Shown: positions 9,108-17,140 of the stretch, in pieces | Layout: each line of letters opens with the position of its first letter | Numbering within the stretch: the stretch's first letter is position 1 | Assembly: GCA_965223355.1 (NCBI GenBank) | Contig: CBDCWE010000003.1 | Location: forward strand, 2,914,001-2,978,000 | DNA length: 64,000 bases | DNA from: Tectiglobus sp965223355 | Lineage (GTDB): Bacteria; Pseudomonadota; Alphaproteobacteria; Rhizobiales; Hyphomicrobiaceae | Direction of reading: 5' to 3' | The notes under the pieces: model-generated | Databases searched by the model: none | Told to the model about the DNA's origin: nothing | Seen by the model: only the letters and a program-made list of their open reading frames with translations | Program-made: the position numbers and the translations under genes

Positions 9108-10733
9108 ATGCCAGACGCTTATGACTTCGTGATTGTCGGGGCCGGGTCCGCTGGCTGCGTTCTTGCCAATCGCCTGTCTGCGTCAGGAAAGCACAGCGTG
9201 CTCATTCTCGAAGCCGGCGGCGATGATCGCCGGTTCTGGCTGCAGGTCCCACTCGGCTACGGCAGATCATTCTACGATAAATCCGTCAACTGGATGTATC
9301 TGACCGAGCCCGTGCCGGGCACCGCCAGCCGTCAGAGCTATTGGCCGAGAGGCAAGGTGCTCGGCGGATCAAGCTCGATAAATGCGATGGTCTACATTCG
9401 CGGCCAACCCGAGGACTATCAGGACTGGCTCGCTGCCGGCAATTGCGGATGGGGCTGGCAGGATGTGCGCAGCATCTTCGAAAGGATGGAGGACCATAAC
9501 GGCTCGCACAGCGACACCTACGGCTCAGGCGGCCCGCTGTTTATCGAGACCTCCCGGCGTGGCGCCCATGCTCTGATCGATGACTTCGTCCGGGCCTGTG
9601 CCGAAGCAGGTTTGCCCGCCAACGCCAACTTTAACGGCCAGACGCAGGATGGCGCCGGCCTTTATCACACGACGATCAAAAACGGGCGGCGAATGTCGGC
9701 ATCGCGCGCCTATTTGTGGCCGGCACGCGGCAGGCCCAACCTCAGAATAGAGACATATGCCCAGACGACAAGTATTTCGTTCGAAGGTCATCGCGCGATC
9801 GGCGTAGAGTACTCTCAAGGTGGTAAAGCCCACAAAGTCAGCGCCAACCGCGAGGTCATCCTTTGTGCCGGCGCGGTCAACTCCCCGCAGCTGTTGATGT
9901 GTTCGGGCATCGGGCCGGCCGGCGAACTGCAAGCACACGGCATCCCGGTTATCCAACACGCCCCATCGGTTGGTCAAAATCTGCAGGACCACTATTGCGT
10001 TGATCATGTCTTTCGATCGACCAAGGCCTCGCTCAACGGTCAGCTTTACCCAACCTGGGGCAAGTTGTGGGCCGGTCTGCAATATCTTCTTGCCCGACGC
10101 GGCCCGCTCAGCCGCAACATCAACCATGCCGGCGGCTTCGTGCGAACGAGAGCCGACATCAAGCGGCCCAACATACAGCTCTATTTTTCGCCGCTCAGCT
10201 ACAAAAGGATGCCGCCGGGCACGCGCAAGCTGCTTAGTCCGGATCCCTTCCCGGGGTTCAGCATCAGCATTTCGCAGTGCCATCCAACGAGCCGCGGCAG
10301 TTTGTGCCTCAACTCATCCGACCCGATGACACCACCGCAGATACAGCCCAACTATCTCGCCACCCGGCATGATCGGCAAGAAAACCTGGAAGGCGTGAAG
10401 TTCGTACGCCAGCTCACCCAAACGCCGACCATGCGGGCATTGATTGGCGAAGAGATACATCCTGGCGCCACGACCAGCAGTGATGAGGACCTGCTGCAGC
10501 ACATCCGGGAACACGGCGCCACGGTTTATCATCCCTCGTGTACCTGTCGCATGGGCGCTGATCCGGATCACAACGTCGTGAATGCCGACCTCAAGGTGCA
10601 CCGCCTCGCCGGCCTTCGCATTGCCGACGCCTCGGTCTTTCCGACGTTACCGGCCGGCAACATAAATGGGCCAACCATTATGGTCGCAGAAAAGGCCAGT
10701 GAGCTGATCCTGAGGGATGTGGTAGGTGGTTAA
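9108..10733 (+). CDS. GMC-family FAD oxidoreductase (choline dehydrogenase-like)
   Basis: This is a flavin-dependent alcohol dehydrogenase of the glucose-methanol-choline family, 541 residues, the usual length for BetA-like proteins. The FAD-binding GAGSAGCVLANRLS is at residues 10-24, the first GMC signature GGSSSINAMVYIRG near residue 88, and the C-terminal catalytic His lies in the YHPSCTCRMG region. The family oxidises choline, polyethylene glycols, isethionate or other primary alcohols and usually passes electrons to the respiratory chain. No betaine-aldehyde dehydrogenase is adjacent, so I do not call it betA. It precedes the Rieske-ThDP gene by 92 bases on the same strand. Confidence 0.88.
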   Translation: MPDAYDFVIVGAGSAGCVLANRLSASGKHSVLILEAGGDDRRFWLQVPLGYGRSFYDKSVNWMYLTEPVPGTASRQSYWPRGKVLGGSSSINAMVYIRGQPEDYQDWLAAGNCGWGWQDVRSIFERMEDHNGSHSDTYGSGGPLFIETSRRGAHALIDDFVRACAEAGLPANANFNGQTQDGAGLYHTTIKNGRRMSASRAYLWPARGRPNLRIETYAQTTSISFEGHRAIGVEYSQGGKAHKVSANREVILCAGAVNSPQLLMCSGIGPAGELQAHGIPVIQHAPSVGQNLQDHYCVDHVFRSTKASLNGQLYPTWGKLWAGLQYLLARRGPLSRNINHAGGFVRTRADIKRPNIQLYFSPLSYKRMPPGTRKLLSPDPFPGFSISISQCHPTSRGSLCLNSSDPMTPPQIQPNYLATRHDRQENLEGVKFVRQLTQTPTMRALIGEEIHPGATTSSDEDLLQHIREHGATVYHPSCTCRMGADPDHNVVNADLKVHRLAGLRIADASVFPTLPAGNINGPTIMVAEKASELILRDVVGG

Positions 10734-10825
10734 CCGGGCCTTCTGCTTAAGGTCAGGCGCATCGGGCTGCGACCAACAGCGTTTCAGAGTTAGCAATATC
10801 AGTCCGTCGAATTTGGGGGTTCGGA

Positions 10826-12799
10826 ATGTCAGCAGACCTCACGTGGCATATGGTGGCCGAGTTGGGCGAACTGCCCGAGGGCCGGGTCAAAACGGTAACC
10901 GCCGCCAGCCGGCAACTCGCACTGGTCCATTTTCAAGGCACATACGCCGCCATGGACAACCGCTGCCCGCATCAGGGCGGCCCGCTTGGCGAGGGCTCGA
11001 TCGAGGAGGGCGCGGGTGGCCAGTGCTGGCTGCGCTGCCCGTGGCATGGTTGGGATTTCGATCCGCTGACCGGCAAGCCACCCGGCGGCCACGCGGACAC
11101 CGGCCAGGACATGTTCCCGGTGGAAATACGCGGCGACGGAATTTACGTTGGCATCGCGGCGGAACCAGCCCGACCCCGCACCGTGACCGACGTCATGGCC
11201 GAGACGATGGTCAACTGGGGTGTCAAGTCGGTGTTCGGCATGGTCGGCCATTCCAATCTCGGCCTTGCTGACGCGCTCCGCCGGCAGGTCGTCGCCGGCA
11301 CACTCAACTACTACGGCATTCGTCACGAGGGTGCTGCCGCATTGGCCTGTTCCGGTTACGCCAAGCTCACCGGCAAACCGGCCGCGTGTCTGACCATCGC
11401 CGGTCCCGGCGCCACCAATCTGATGACCGGGCTATGGGACGCCAAGGTGGACCGTGCACCGGTTCTGGCGTTGACCGGCCAGGTCAACGTGCAGGTGTTC
11501 GGGCCCGGCGCCTTCCAGGAGATTGATCTCGCCGCCGCGTTTGCCGCGGTCAGCCGGTTCAGCCAAACCGTGCTGCACACATCGAACCATGCCGAGCTGA
11601 TGTCGCTGGCGCTCAAAACCGCGATCGTTGAACGCGACGTCGCGCATCTCATCTTCCCCGACGATGTGCAAACCCTGCCGGACGAGAGCGCCACAGCCGG
11701 TGGACCCGAAGGCCGCCTGTCGGCGCATCACATCGCACCGTCCCGCGACGAGCTCGTACGCGCGAGCGATGCGATCGCGCGGGCGAACCGCCCGATCATT
11801 ATCGTCGGCTACGGCGCACGCGACGCCATGGACACGATCGTCGAGCTGGCCGAGCGCCTTAAGGCGCCGGTCCTGACGACGTTCAAGGCCAAAGGCTGGA
11901 TCCCGGACCGCCATCCCAACGCTGCCGGCGTGCTCGGGCGCTCCGGCACCCCGATCGCCAGCTGGTTCATGAATGAGGCAGATCTGATCCTTGCATTCGG
12001 CACATCGTTCTCGAACCATACCGGCATCGATCCCAAGCACACGATTGTCCAGGTTGATTTTGACCGCATGGCGCTCGGTAAGTTCCACCCGGTTGCCGTC
12101 CCGGTATGGGGTGAAATCTCAACCACCGCGCAGCTGCTGATCGATCGCCTGGGACAGCCCGGCACGCAGGACCAGGTGCCGGAAATCGCCGAGCGCTGGC
12201 AGTTGTGGCGCCAGGAAAAGCGAAACCGCGTTGCGGATGATCGCGGCGCCGGCATCAGCTCGGCCGCCGTCTTTGAAGAACTCACCAAAGCGGTGCCGGC
12301 CGACGCCGTGATTGCGGTCGATGTCGGCAACAACACCTACTCGTTCGGGCGCTATTTCGAGTGCACGGACCAGAGCGTCCTCATGTCCGGCTATCTCGGC
12401 TCGATCGGATTTTCGTTTGCCGCTGCAATCGGCGCCTGGGCCGCAACCCGGGACGTCGCCGAGCATGCCGGGCGCAAAGTCGTCTCGATCAGCGGTGACG
12501 GCGGCTTCGGGCAGTACATGGGCGAGTTTACCACCGCCATCAAATACGGCATGGACATCACCCACATCCTGCTCAATAACGCCCAACTCGGCAAAATCTC
12601 GAAGGAACAGCGCGCCGGCGCGTGGCCCGTCTGGGAGACCTCGCTCGTCAACCCGAGTTTCGCGGCCTTCGCCAGGCTCTGCGGCGGCAAAGGCATCAAG
12701 GTTAGCGATCCGGCCGAACTGCCCGCCGCGCTCGCCGATGCCTTGGCTTTCGACGGCCCGGCGCTGGTCGAAATCATCACCGACCCGGAACTGATCTGA
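10826..12799 (+). CDS. Rieske [2Fe-2S] domain fused to thiamine-diphosphate enzyme
   Basis: The 657-residue protein has two modules. Residues 5-112 are a Rieske ferredoxin-like domain with ligands C47, H49, C71 and H74 (RCPHQGG and CPWHGWD). Residues 118-657 form a complete ThDP enzyme of the pyruvate oxidase/acetolactate synthase type: the catalytic Glu is E168 in RHEGAAA, and GDGGFGQYMGEF about 26 residues before LNN binds Mg-ThDP. It may decarboxylate or cleave a 2-oxo acid and pass electrons to the built-in cluster. A GGGGG stretch precedes the ATG. Substrate, partner and pathway are unknown; I do not recognise a characterised enzyme with this architecture. Confidence 0.9.
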   Translation: MSADLTWHMVAELGELPEGRVKTVTAASRQLALVHFQGTYAAMDNRCPHQGGPLGEGSIEEGAGGQCWLRCPWHGWDFDPLTGKPPGGHADTGQDMFPVEIRGDGIYVGIAAEPARPRTVTDVMAETMVNWGVKSVFGMVGHSNLGLADALRRQVVAGTLNYYGIRHEGAAALACSGYAKLTGKPAACLTIAGPGATNLMTGLWDAKVDRAPVLALTGQVNVQVFGPGAFQEIDLAAAFAAVSRFSQTVLHTSNHAELMSLALKTAIVERDVAHLIFPDDVQTLPDESATAGGPEGRLSAHHIAPSRDELVRASDAIARANRPIIIVGYGARDAMDTIVELAERLKAPVLTTFKAKGWIPDRHPNAAGVLGRSGTPIASWFMNEADLILAFGTSFSNHTGIDPKHTIVQVDFDRMALGKFHPVAVPVWGEISTTAQLLIDRLGQPGTQDQVPEIAERWQLWRQEKRNRVADDRGAGISSAAVFEELTKAVPADAVIAVDVGNNTYSFGRYFECTDQSVLMSGYLGSIGFSFAAAIGAWAATRDVAEHAGRKVVSISGDGGFGQYMGEFTTAIKYGMDITHILLNNAQLGKISKEQRAGAWPVWETSLVNPSFAAFARLCGGKGIKVSDPAELPAALADALAFDGPALVEIITDPELI

Positions 12800-12845
12800 C
12801 GACGTCCAGGATTGCGATGCCGGCGGCGCAGACCGCCACATCGCA

Positions 12846-13124
12846 TTATTTCGAAAACAGTGCCGTGATGCGCTGAATGATCGACAGCGCAATGATCGCC
12901 CCGCAGCCCCAGATGATCAGCGACATGTCTGCAAACGGTGTGCCTTGCACCCACCAATGGACGACGTTGCCCCATGGCGTAAACAGCTTCTGGCCAAACA
13001 GGCCGTCATTGCTCCAGGGCAGTTTCCAGATCCAGAAGCGCGAGGCATAAAACAACACCAACGTCAGAGCCGCTGCCGCCGTTAACCCGAAAATATGCTT
13101 CAGGGTCATCCCGGCACCGCTCAT
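12846..13124 (-). CDS. Small two-helix membrane protein of Rieske/cytochrome b operon
   Basis: The 92-residue protein has two hydrophobic segments, roughly residues 8-28 and 66-86. Between them is a tryptophan-rich loop containing PWSNDGLFGQ and PWGNVVHWW. Its ATG overlaps the TGA stop of the preceding gene (ATGA), so it is translationally coupled as the last of four genes. I do not recognise a family. The coupling suggests a structural or anchoring subunit of a membrane electron-transfer complex. Confidence 0.75.
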   Translation of the reverse strand: MSGAGMTLKHIFGLTAAAALTLVLFYASRFWIWKLPWSNDGLFGQKLFTPWGNVVHWWVQGTPFADMSLIIWGCGAIIALSIIQRITALFSK

Positions 13125-13885
13125 CTGAGCACCTCCAGTGTGTCGAAATCGGCCTTGAACACCAGCATGTTGCCGCGCCGCTCGACGTCTCCGTCAAGCG
13201 CGACATAAAGCGCTACGTATTTGAGATAGCCGGCGGGCAGAGGCCCGCCATCCCTGTTGCCAATCAACAAAAACTCCGAACCCGATACCGGCGCGCTGGC
13301 CACGAACACCGGCGGCACACCGCCAATCAGACAAAGATTGGCGCACGCCCGGTGCGATAGCCCGCGCCCGGGCCGCATCGCGCCAACCAGGCATTTGCCA
13401 TCGCAGATTTCGCCCTTGAGCCGCCAACGGCCGAGTTTCTCGGTCGCAACATCGGCGCCGGCCTGCCCGCTCGGTTTGATGGCGTCCTTGCCGCCGCCGA
13501 CCTGCAAGCCGTCAAGTTTACCCCGCTTGAGCGCGATGCCACGCAGCGTCACGGTTTGGCCGTCGAACTGATCGAGGCGCTTTTGCACGCCGTTCTTGCC
13601 GCCGCTGGACAGAATGAGGGTTCTGCCGGCCGGGATGCGATCGCTGCCTTGCGTTACATGCAAAACCGGATAGGGCTTGGCTTGCACGGTGCCGGTGACC
13701 GTCTGCGCACCCCAGCCCCACTGGAACGCGGATTGGCCCGGATTGTCGTGGGCGCTGCCGATCGCCAGCGCCAGTGCCGCAAACATGCCAACCAGAACCC
13801 CGGCCGTGATCATCAGAAACAATTTCAGGCCCGACGGAACCGCAAGGTAACCAATATAGAACGGCTGCTCGTTGTCTTGGCTCAT
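13121..13885 (-). CDS. Membrane-anchored protein with CX3C-X15-CX3C domain
   Basis: The 254-residue protein has one N-terminal membrane anchor (about residues 20-43). A soluble region without clear motifs follows, then a conserved-looking cysteine block with C161, C165, C181 and C185 around GEICDGKC and HRACANLC, ending GGVPPVFV. Such paired cysteines could bind metal, an iron-sulfur cluster or haem, but no CXXCH haem motif is present. A beta-rich C-terminus follows. Start and stop both overlap neighbours by four bases, placing it firmly in the four-gene operon. The function is unknown. Confidence 0.75.
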   Translation of the reverse strand: MSQDNEQPFYIGYLAVPSGLKLFLMITAGVLVGMFAALALAIGSAHDNPGQSAFQWGWGAQTVTGTVQAKPYPVLHVTQGSDRIPAGRTLILSSGGKNGVQKRLDQFDGQTVTLRGIALKRGKLDGLQVGGGKDAIKPSGQAGADVATEKLGRWRLKGEICDGKCLVGAMRPGRGLSHRACANLCLIGGVPPVFVASAPVSGSEFLLIGNRDGGPLPAGYLKYVALYVALDGDVERRGNMLVFKADFDTLEVLR

Positions 13886-14937
13886 GTGCGCACCCCGTCG
13901 ACAACCAGCGGCGGCACCGGTGTGCCCGGCGGATTAGCCTTGCCGCTGACCAGAACCCGTTCACCATCGAGGCGAAGGTTGTAGGTCGGCACCTTTTCGG
14001 TGAACGGCGCCGGCGAACAACCATCTTCGAGGCGATACTGAAAACCATGCCACGGGCAGGTCACGCACCCGTCGATAATGCGGCCTTCGCCGAGCGGCCC
14101 GTTTTGGTGCGCGCAGGCATTGCTGATCGCTGAAAGCCGGCCGGCGTGAAGAAACACGGCGGCGCGCCGTCCACGGCCGAGATTGGCAATGCGCGCGCGA
14201 CCCTCCTCGAAATCTCCAAGACGACCCACAACGTACCAGTCATCATCTTCGACCGGCGCCCGTTTCGCGCCCGCCCGCTCGCGCCAGGCCGCCACCACAT
14301 GCAGCCCGCAAACGCCGAACACCGACGCACCGGTAACGATCGCGAAGGTCGGGTCGGCCTGCGATTGCAGCGCGCCGAGAACGATATGGCCGACCAGCAG
14401 TGCATAGGCCGGGTAAAGCAGATAGTGAAACGCCTTCCAGACCGGCGCGGTCAGAAACCTCAGCCAGAAATCATGACTGGTGGCCGCCAGGATTGCCAGT
14501 GCCAAAAGCGCCAGCACACCGAGCGTCTCGAACGGAAACCCGACGATCTGGTTATAACTGGTGTTGGCGGAAAAAATCGCCGCAAACCGCGGTGTCGGGC
14601 TGAAGTTGAAATACCAGTTGATCACGAACAGCGCGTGGGTCAGCGCCACGAAAAAGGTTAGCACACCGAAATGGCGCCGATTGTAAAGCAGCGGCAGAAA
14701 ACGTTTGTCGAGGCGCGCCAGCGGGCCGATGCACAAAATCACCGTCAGCATCAAAAACCCGCATGTGCCGAAGGCGCGCGCGCGCGTAATCGCGCCGTCG
14801 AGCGGGCTTTCGTGCGCCACAAACAATGGCGCGAGGCGCAGATAGATCAAAATGTAGCCGACGACCATCGCCCCCAGAACGATGTCGTAGAAGATTTTGG
14901 AGCGTGTCCATTGAACCGGTACGTACTTGGCGCTCAT
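13882..14937 (-). CDS. Ferric-reductase-like cytochrome b domain fused to Rieske domain
   Basis: The 351-residue protein has an N-terminal membrane domain of six hydrophobic segments over about residues 1-225. Paired histidines in RRHFGVLTFFVALTHALF and in FHYLLYPAYALLVGH are the haem b ligand pattern of MsrQ/ferric-reductase-like proteins. The C-terminus (about 235-345) is a Rieske domain with C275, H277, C294 and H297 (CAHQNGPLG, CPWHGFQY). It therefore probably carries electrons between a soluble donor and membrane haems. It overlaps the next gene by four bases. The partner and direction of electron flow are unknown; no molybdenum reductase gene is present beside it. Confidence 0.85.
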   Translation of the reverse strand: MSAKYVPVQWTRSKIFYDIVLGAMVVGYILIYLRLAPLFVAHESPLDGAITRARAFGTCGFLMLTVILCIGPLARLDKRFLPLLYNRRHFGVLTFFVALTHALFVINWYFNFSPTPRFAAIFSANTSYNQIVGFPFETLGVLALLALAILAATSHDFWLRFLTAPVWKAFHYLLYPAYALLVGHIVLGALQSQADPTFAIVTGASVFGVCGLHVVAAWRERAGAKRAPVEDDDWYVVGRLGDFEEGRARIANLGRGRRAAVFLHAGRLSAISNACAHQNGPLGEGRIIDGCVTCPWHGFQYRLEDGCSPAPFTEKVPTYNLRLDGERVLVSGKANPPGTPVPPLVVDGVRT

Positions 14938-14946
14938 CTGGGCCCC

Positions 14947-15315
14947 CTACTGGCGTGCCGCATCGAGCCGCACCGGCGCTGGGCCATCGGGTGACGGTTG
15001 CCGCAATACCAGGCCGCCAATGAAAATTGCGGGGATCAGAAGCCCGAGCACCAGCCACGCCCAGCCGTGGGCCGCGCGCAGCGGCCGGTCGCGCAGGCCG
15101 GTCGGATCCCACCCGCTCTCGAGTTGCCACCAGCGCCAGAGCACCATCGGCCACAACAGCAATATGCCGGCCACGAGCAGCGGCCGGAACATGTAGGCGC
15201 CGCGCGCATCGTCGTCAATCCGGTCCATTCCGATCACCAGAAAAATCGCGGCAACGACGGTGCCGGCGTAGAGCCAGAACCTTGCCGCCTCGACCACTAC
15301 CGTTGGCCAATCCAT
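14947..15315 (-). CDS. Three-helix membrane protein, first gene of Rieske/cytochrome b operon
   Basis: The 122-residue protein has three predicted membrane segments (about residues 8-30, 44-62 and 83-104) and a tryptophan-rich WPMVLWRWWQLESGW loop. It starts the four-gene operon; the ferric-reductase/Rieske gene begins nine bases after its stop. GGGGGA precedes the ATG by five bases. The leader immediately upstream holds three tandem 18-base repeats (15322-15375). I do not recognise a named family. Confidence 0.7.
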   Translation of the reverse strand: MDWPTVVVEAARFWLYAGTVVAAIFLVIGMDRIDDDARGAYMFRPLLVAGILLLWPMVLWRWWQLESGWDPTGLRDRPLRAAHGWAWLVLGLLIPAIFIGGLVLRQPSPDGPAPVRLDAARQ

Positions 15316-15321
15316 GACATT

Positions 15322-15375
15322 CCCCCAACTGCAAACTTGCCCCCAACTGCAAACTCACCCCCGACTGCAAACTTG
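15322..15375. repeat. Three tandem 18-bp repeats in operon leader
   Basis: Units at 15322-15339, 15340-15357 and 15358-15375 have the consensus CCCCCAACTGCAAACTTG with at most two changes each. They sit directly before the start of the four-gene membrane operon. A shorter inverted copy, CAAGTTTGCA, is at about 15429. They could be regulator-binding iterons or act in the mRNA leader. The gap 15376-15694 otherwise holds only the dispersed repeat near 15585 and no convincing gene. Confidence 0.7.
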
Positions 15376-15582
15376 TTCATCGATCAGTCTACCGCAGCAA
15401 CCCCTGCCGCACGACCAACACTTGATCACAAGTTTGCACATCCGACGAGAGGTGTCCGAGAGATCACGCGCGTTGGGTCTCAGTCTGGGCTGTATCAGCC
15501 ACGCCTTCCGGCCAATCCGCCGCAGGCAGGACCGCGTCGATGGCTGCTTGCCGTCCGACCCAGCGATCTTGACCGGCAACGG

Positions 15583-15625
15583 CTGATACCGGCCCGCATA
15601 AAGATTGATCCGCTTCATGGGTCCC
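15583..15625. repeat. Dispersed repeat family B, partial copy
   Basis: ATACCGGCCCGCATAAAGAT followed by TGATCCGCTTCAT matches the core at 62-90 and 27206-27236. Only the core is conserved here; the second block of the family is not evident. Confidence 0.55.
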
Positions 15626-15694
15626 GGCGGCTCACTCGGCCAGGCGCGGCGTGCGGCGCGCTGCGAGGCATCGGGCAATGGGCGCAACGCCTCC

Positions 15695-16840
15695 TTAAAG
15701 GCAAGCGCGAATGACCTCGCAGAACCGTCGGCAGTCGTTGGTGTCATTGTAGACATGCGGGCTGAGCCGCAATCGGCCAAGCCGCGGCGCAGCGTAGATT
15801 TTTTCGGCGGCCAACCGGTTTGGCAGGTCGGCCGGCATGGCGTTTGGAAATGACAGGCACAAAAGGTGCGGCGCCCTCAGATCCTTGCGCACAATGCCGA
15901 CATCGACGTCGGCCAGGCCGTCCGCAATCGTATCGCACAGCATTTCCAACCGCGCCCGCACCGCGTCGAGCCCCCAGGACTGCAGCAATTCCATGCCGTA
16001 CGACGCGACGCCGAGAGACACGAAAAAATCGCGCTCGCCCATGTCGAACCGCCGGGCATTGGCGACGTAGTGGAGGTCGGAGAAGTATGTTGCATCTTCC
16101 GCCCTGACCCGGCGGCGACCGTAACTGGTCTGTTCCAACGGAATGGCGTGCTGATGGCGCTTGGCGACGTACAGAAACGCACGCGCGTAGGGCCCCAGCA
16201 GCCACTTGTAGGTCGGAAAGATCACGAAGTCCGGATCGAGGGTGGCAACGTCCATCTTGAGGACGCCGGCGCTATGGGTGGCGTCCACCAGCAACCCCGC
16301 GCCGCTGGCCTTCAACGCCGCGCGCACACGCTCAAGATCGATCAAACCGCCGTCCGACCAATGCACGGACGAGATCGATGCCAGCGCAACCGGCGCGGCG
16401 TCGGGCCGTGCAATCGCCGCAAGCACCGCGCTGGTCCAATCCCGGTCGGGCCCGGGTGAGACGACATCCACGTCATAGCCGCCGGCATCGGCGCGCGCCA
16501 TCCATTCCAACGTTGGCGAGGAGTGATCGCTGTCGAGGACGATCACGCGGCTGCCGGCCGGCACATCGTAACCCTTCGCCGCTGTCGAAACGCCGTAGCC
16601 GACTGAGGATATGAGTGCGATGTCGTCCGCGTCGGCGCCGATCATTGCGGCGGCGTTGGCACGGGCACGCTCGAACTCGGTCTCGGCAAAGTCCGGAGCG
16701 ATCTCCCACGGCCGCGATTTACGCGCAGCGCCCGCCTTGCCGACCTCGACGGCGCCAAGGGGAATCGGGCTCCAGGCCGCCGCGTTCAAGAAGCAGATGT
16801 CGCGCGGCATGTCGAATAGGTGTCGCTGAGAAGAAAGCAT
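15695..16840 (-). CDS. PLP-dependent class V aminotransferase-fold protein
   Basis: The 381-residue protein belongs to the NifS/isopenicillin-N-epimerase-like group of class V aminotransferases. Visible are the PLP-binding D186 in LLVDATHS and Schiff-base lysine K212 in FPTYKWLLGP. The N-terminal FLNAAAWSPIP replaces the usual FLNNG type. The group includes desulfurases, epimerases, kynureninase-like and C-S lyase enzymes; none can be chosen from motifs alone. I start at the ATG preceded by GGAGG nine bases away, which rejects about 68 upstream residues of open frame. It is divergent from the dehydrogenase gene at 17141. Confidence 0.85.
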   Translation of the reverse strand: MLSSQRHLFDMPRDICFLNAAAWSPIPLGAVEVGKAGAARKSRPWEIAPDFAETEFERARANAAAMIGADADDIALISSVGYGVSTAAKGYDVPAGSRVIVLDSDHSSPTLEWMARADAGGYDVDVVSPGPDRDWTSAVLAAIARPDAAPVALASISSVHWSDGGLIDLERVRAALKASGAGLLVDATHSAGVLKMDVATLDPDFVIFPTYKWLLGPYARAFLYVAKRHQHAIPLEQTSYGRRRVRAEDATYFSDLHYVANARRFDMGERDFFVSLGVASYGMELLQSWGLDAVRARLEMLCDTIADGLADVDVGIVRKDLRAPHLLCLSFPNAMPADLPNRLAAEKIYAAPRLGRLRLSPHVYNDTNDCRRFCEVIRACL

Positions 16841-16921
16841 GCGCAGGGTCCTCCGATCATCTCCCCGATGGTTCACGCTGCGCGCCCGATCTAAGTTGCG
16901 GACCACCGGTGAATGCCCAAG

Positions 16922-17091
16922 CCGTAAACTCTTAAGATCCAGGCAAATTGGCGATATCCAGTGGACGCCGATTTGGCACTGCGATCTCAAGCGTTGCACC
17001 ACTCGAATGGGCAACCAGCCCATTCTCGGTGCCGCGCCTTGCATATCTTGGCCAAATCGGCGCCAATGCGTCCGGATTTATGAGTTTACGG
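16922..17091. repeat. MITE-like element with terminal inverted repeats
   Basis: CCGTAAACTCTTAAGATCC at 16922-16940 is nearly the inverted complement of GGATTTATGAGTTTACGG at 17074-17091. The 170-bp interval contains no credible ORF, and one end recurs at 8905-8928. It fills most of the divergent space between the aminotransferase and dehydrogenase genes and so may carry or disturb their promoters. Confidence 0.5.
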
Positions 17092-17140
17092 CCTCGTCTC
17101 TTAAGGAAAACTGCCCAGGGAGCAAAGGGTATTGGAACAG

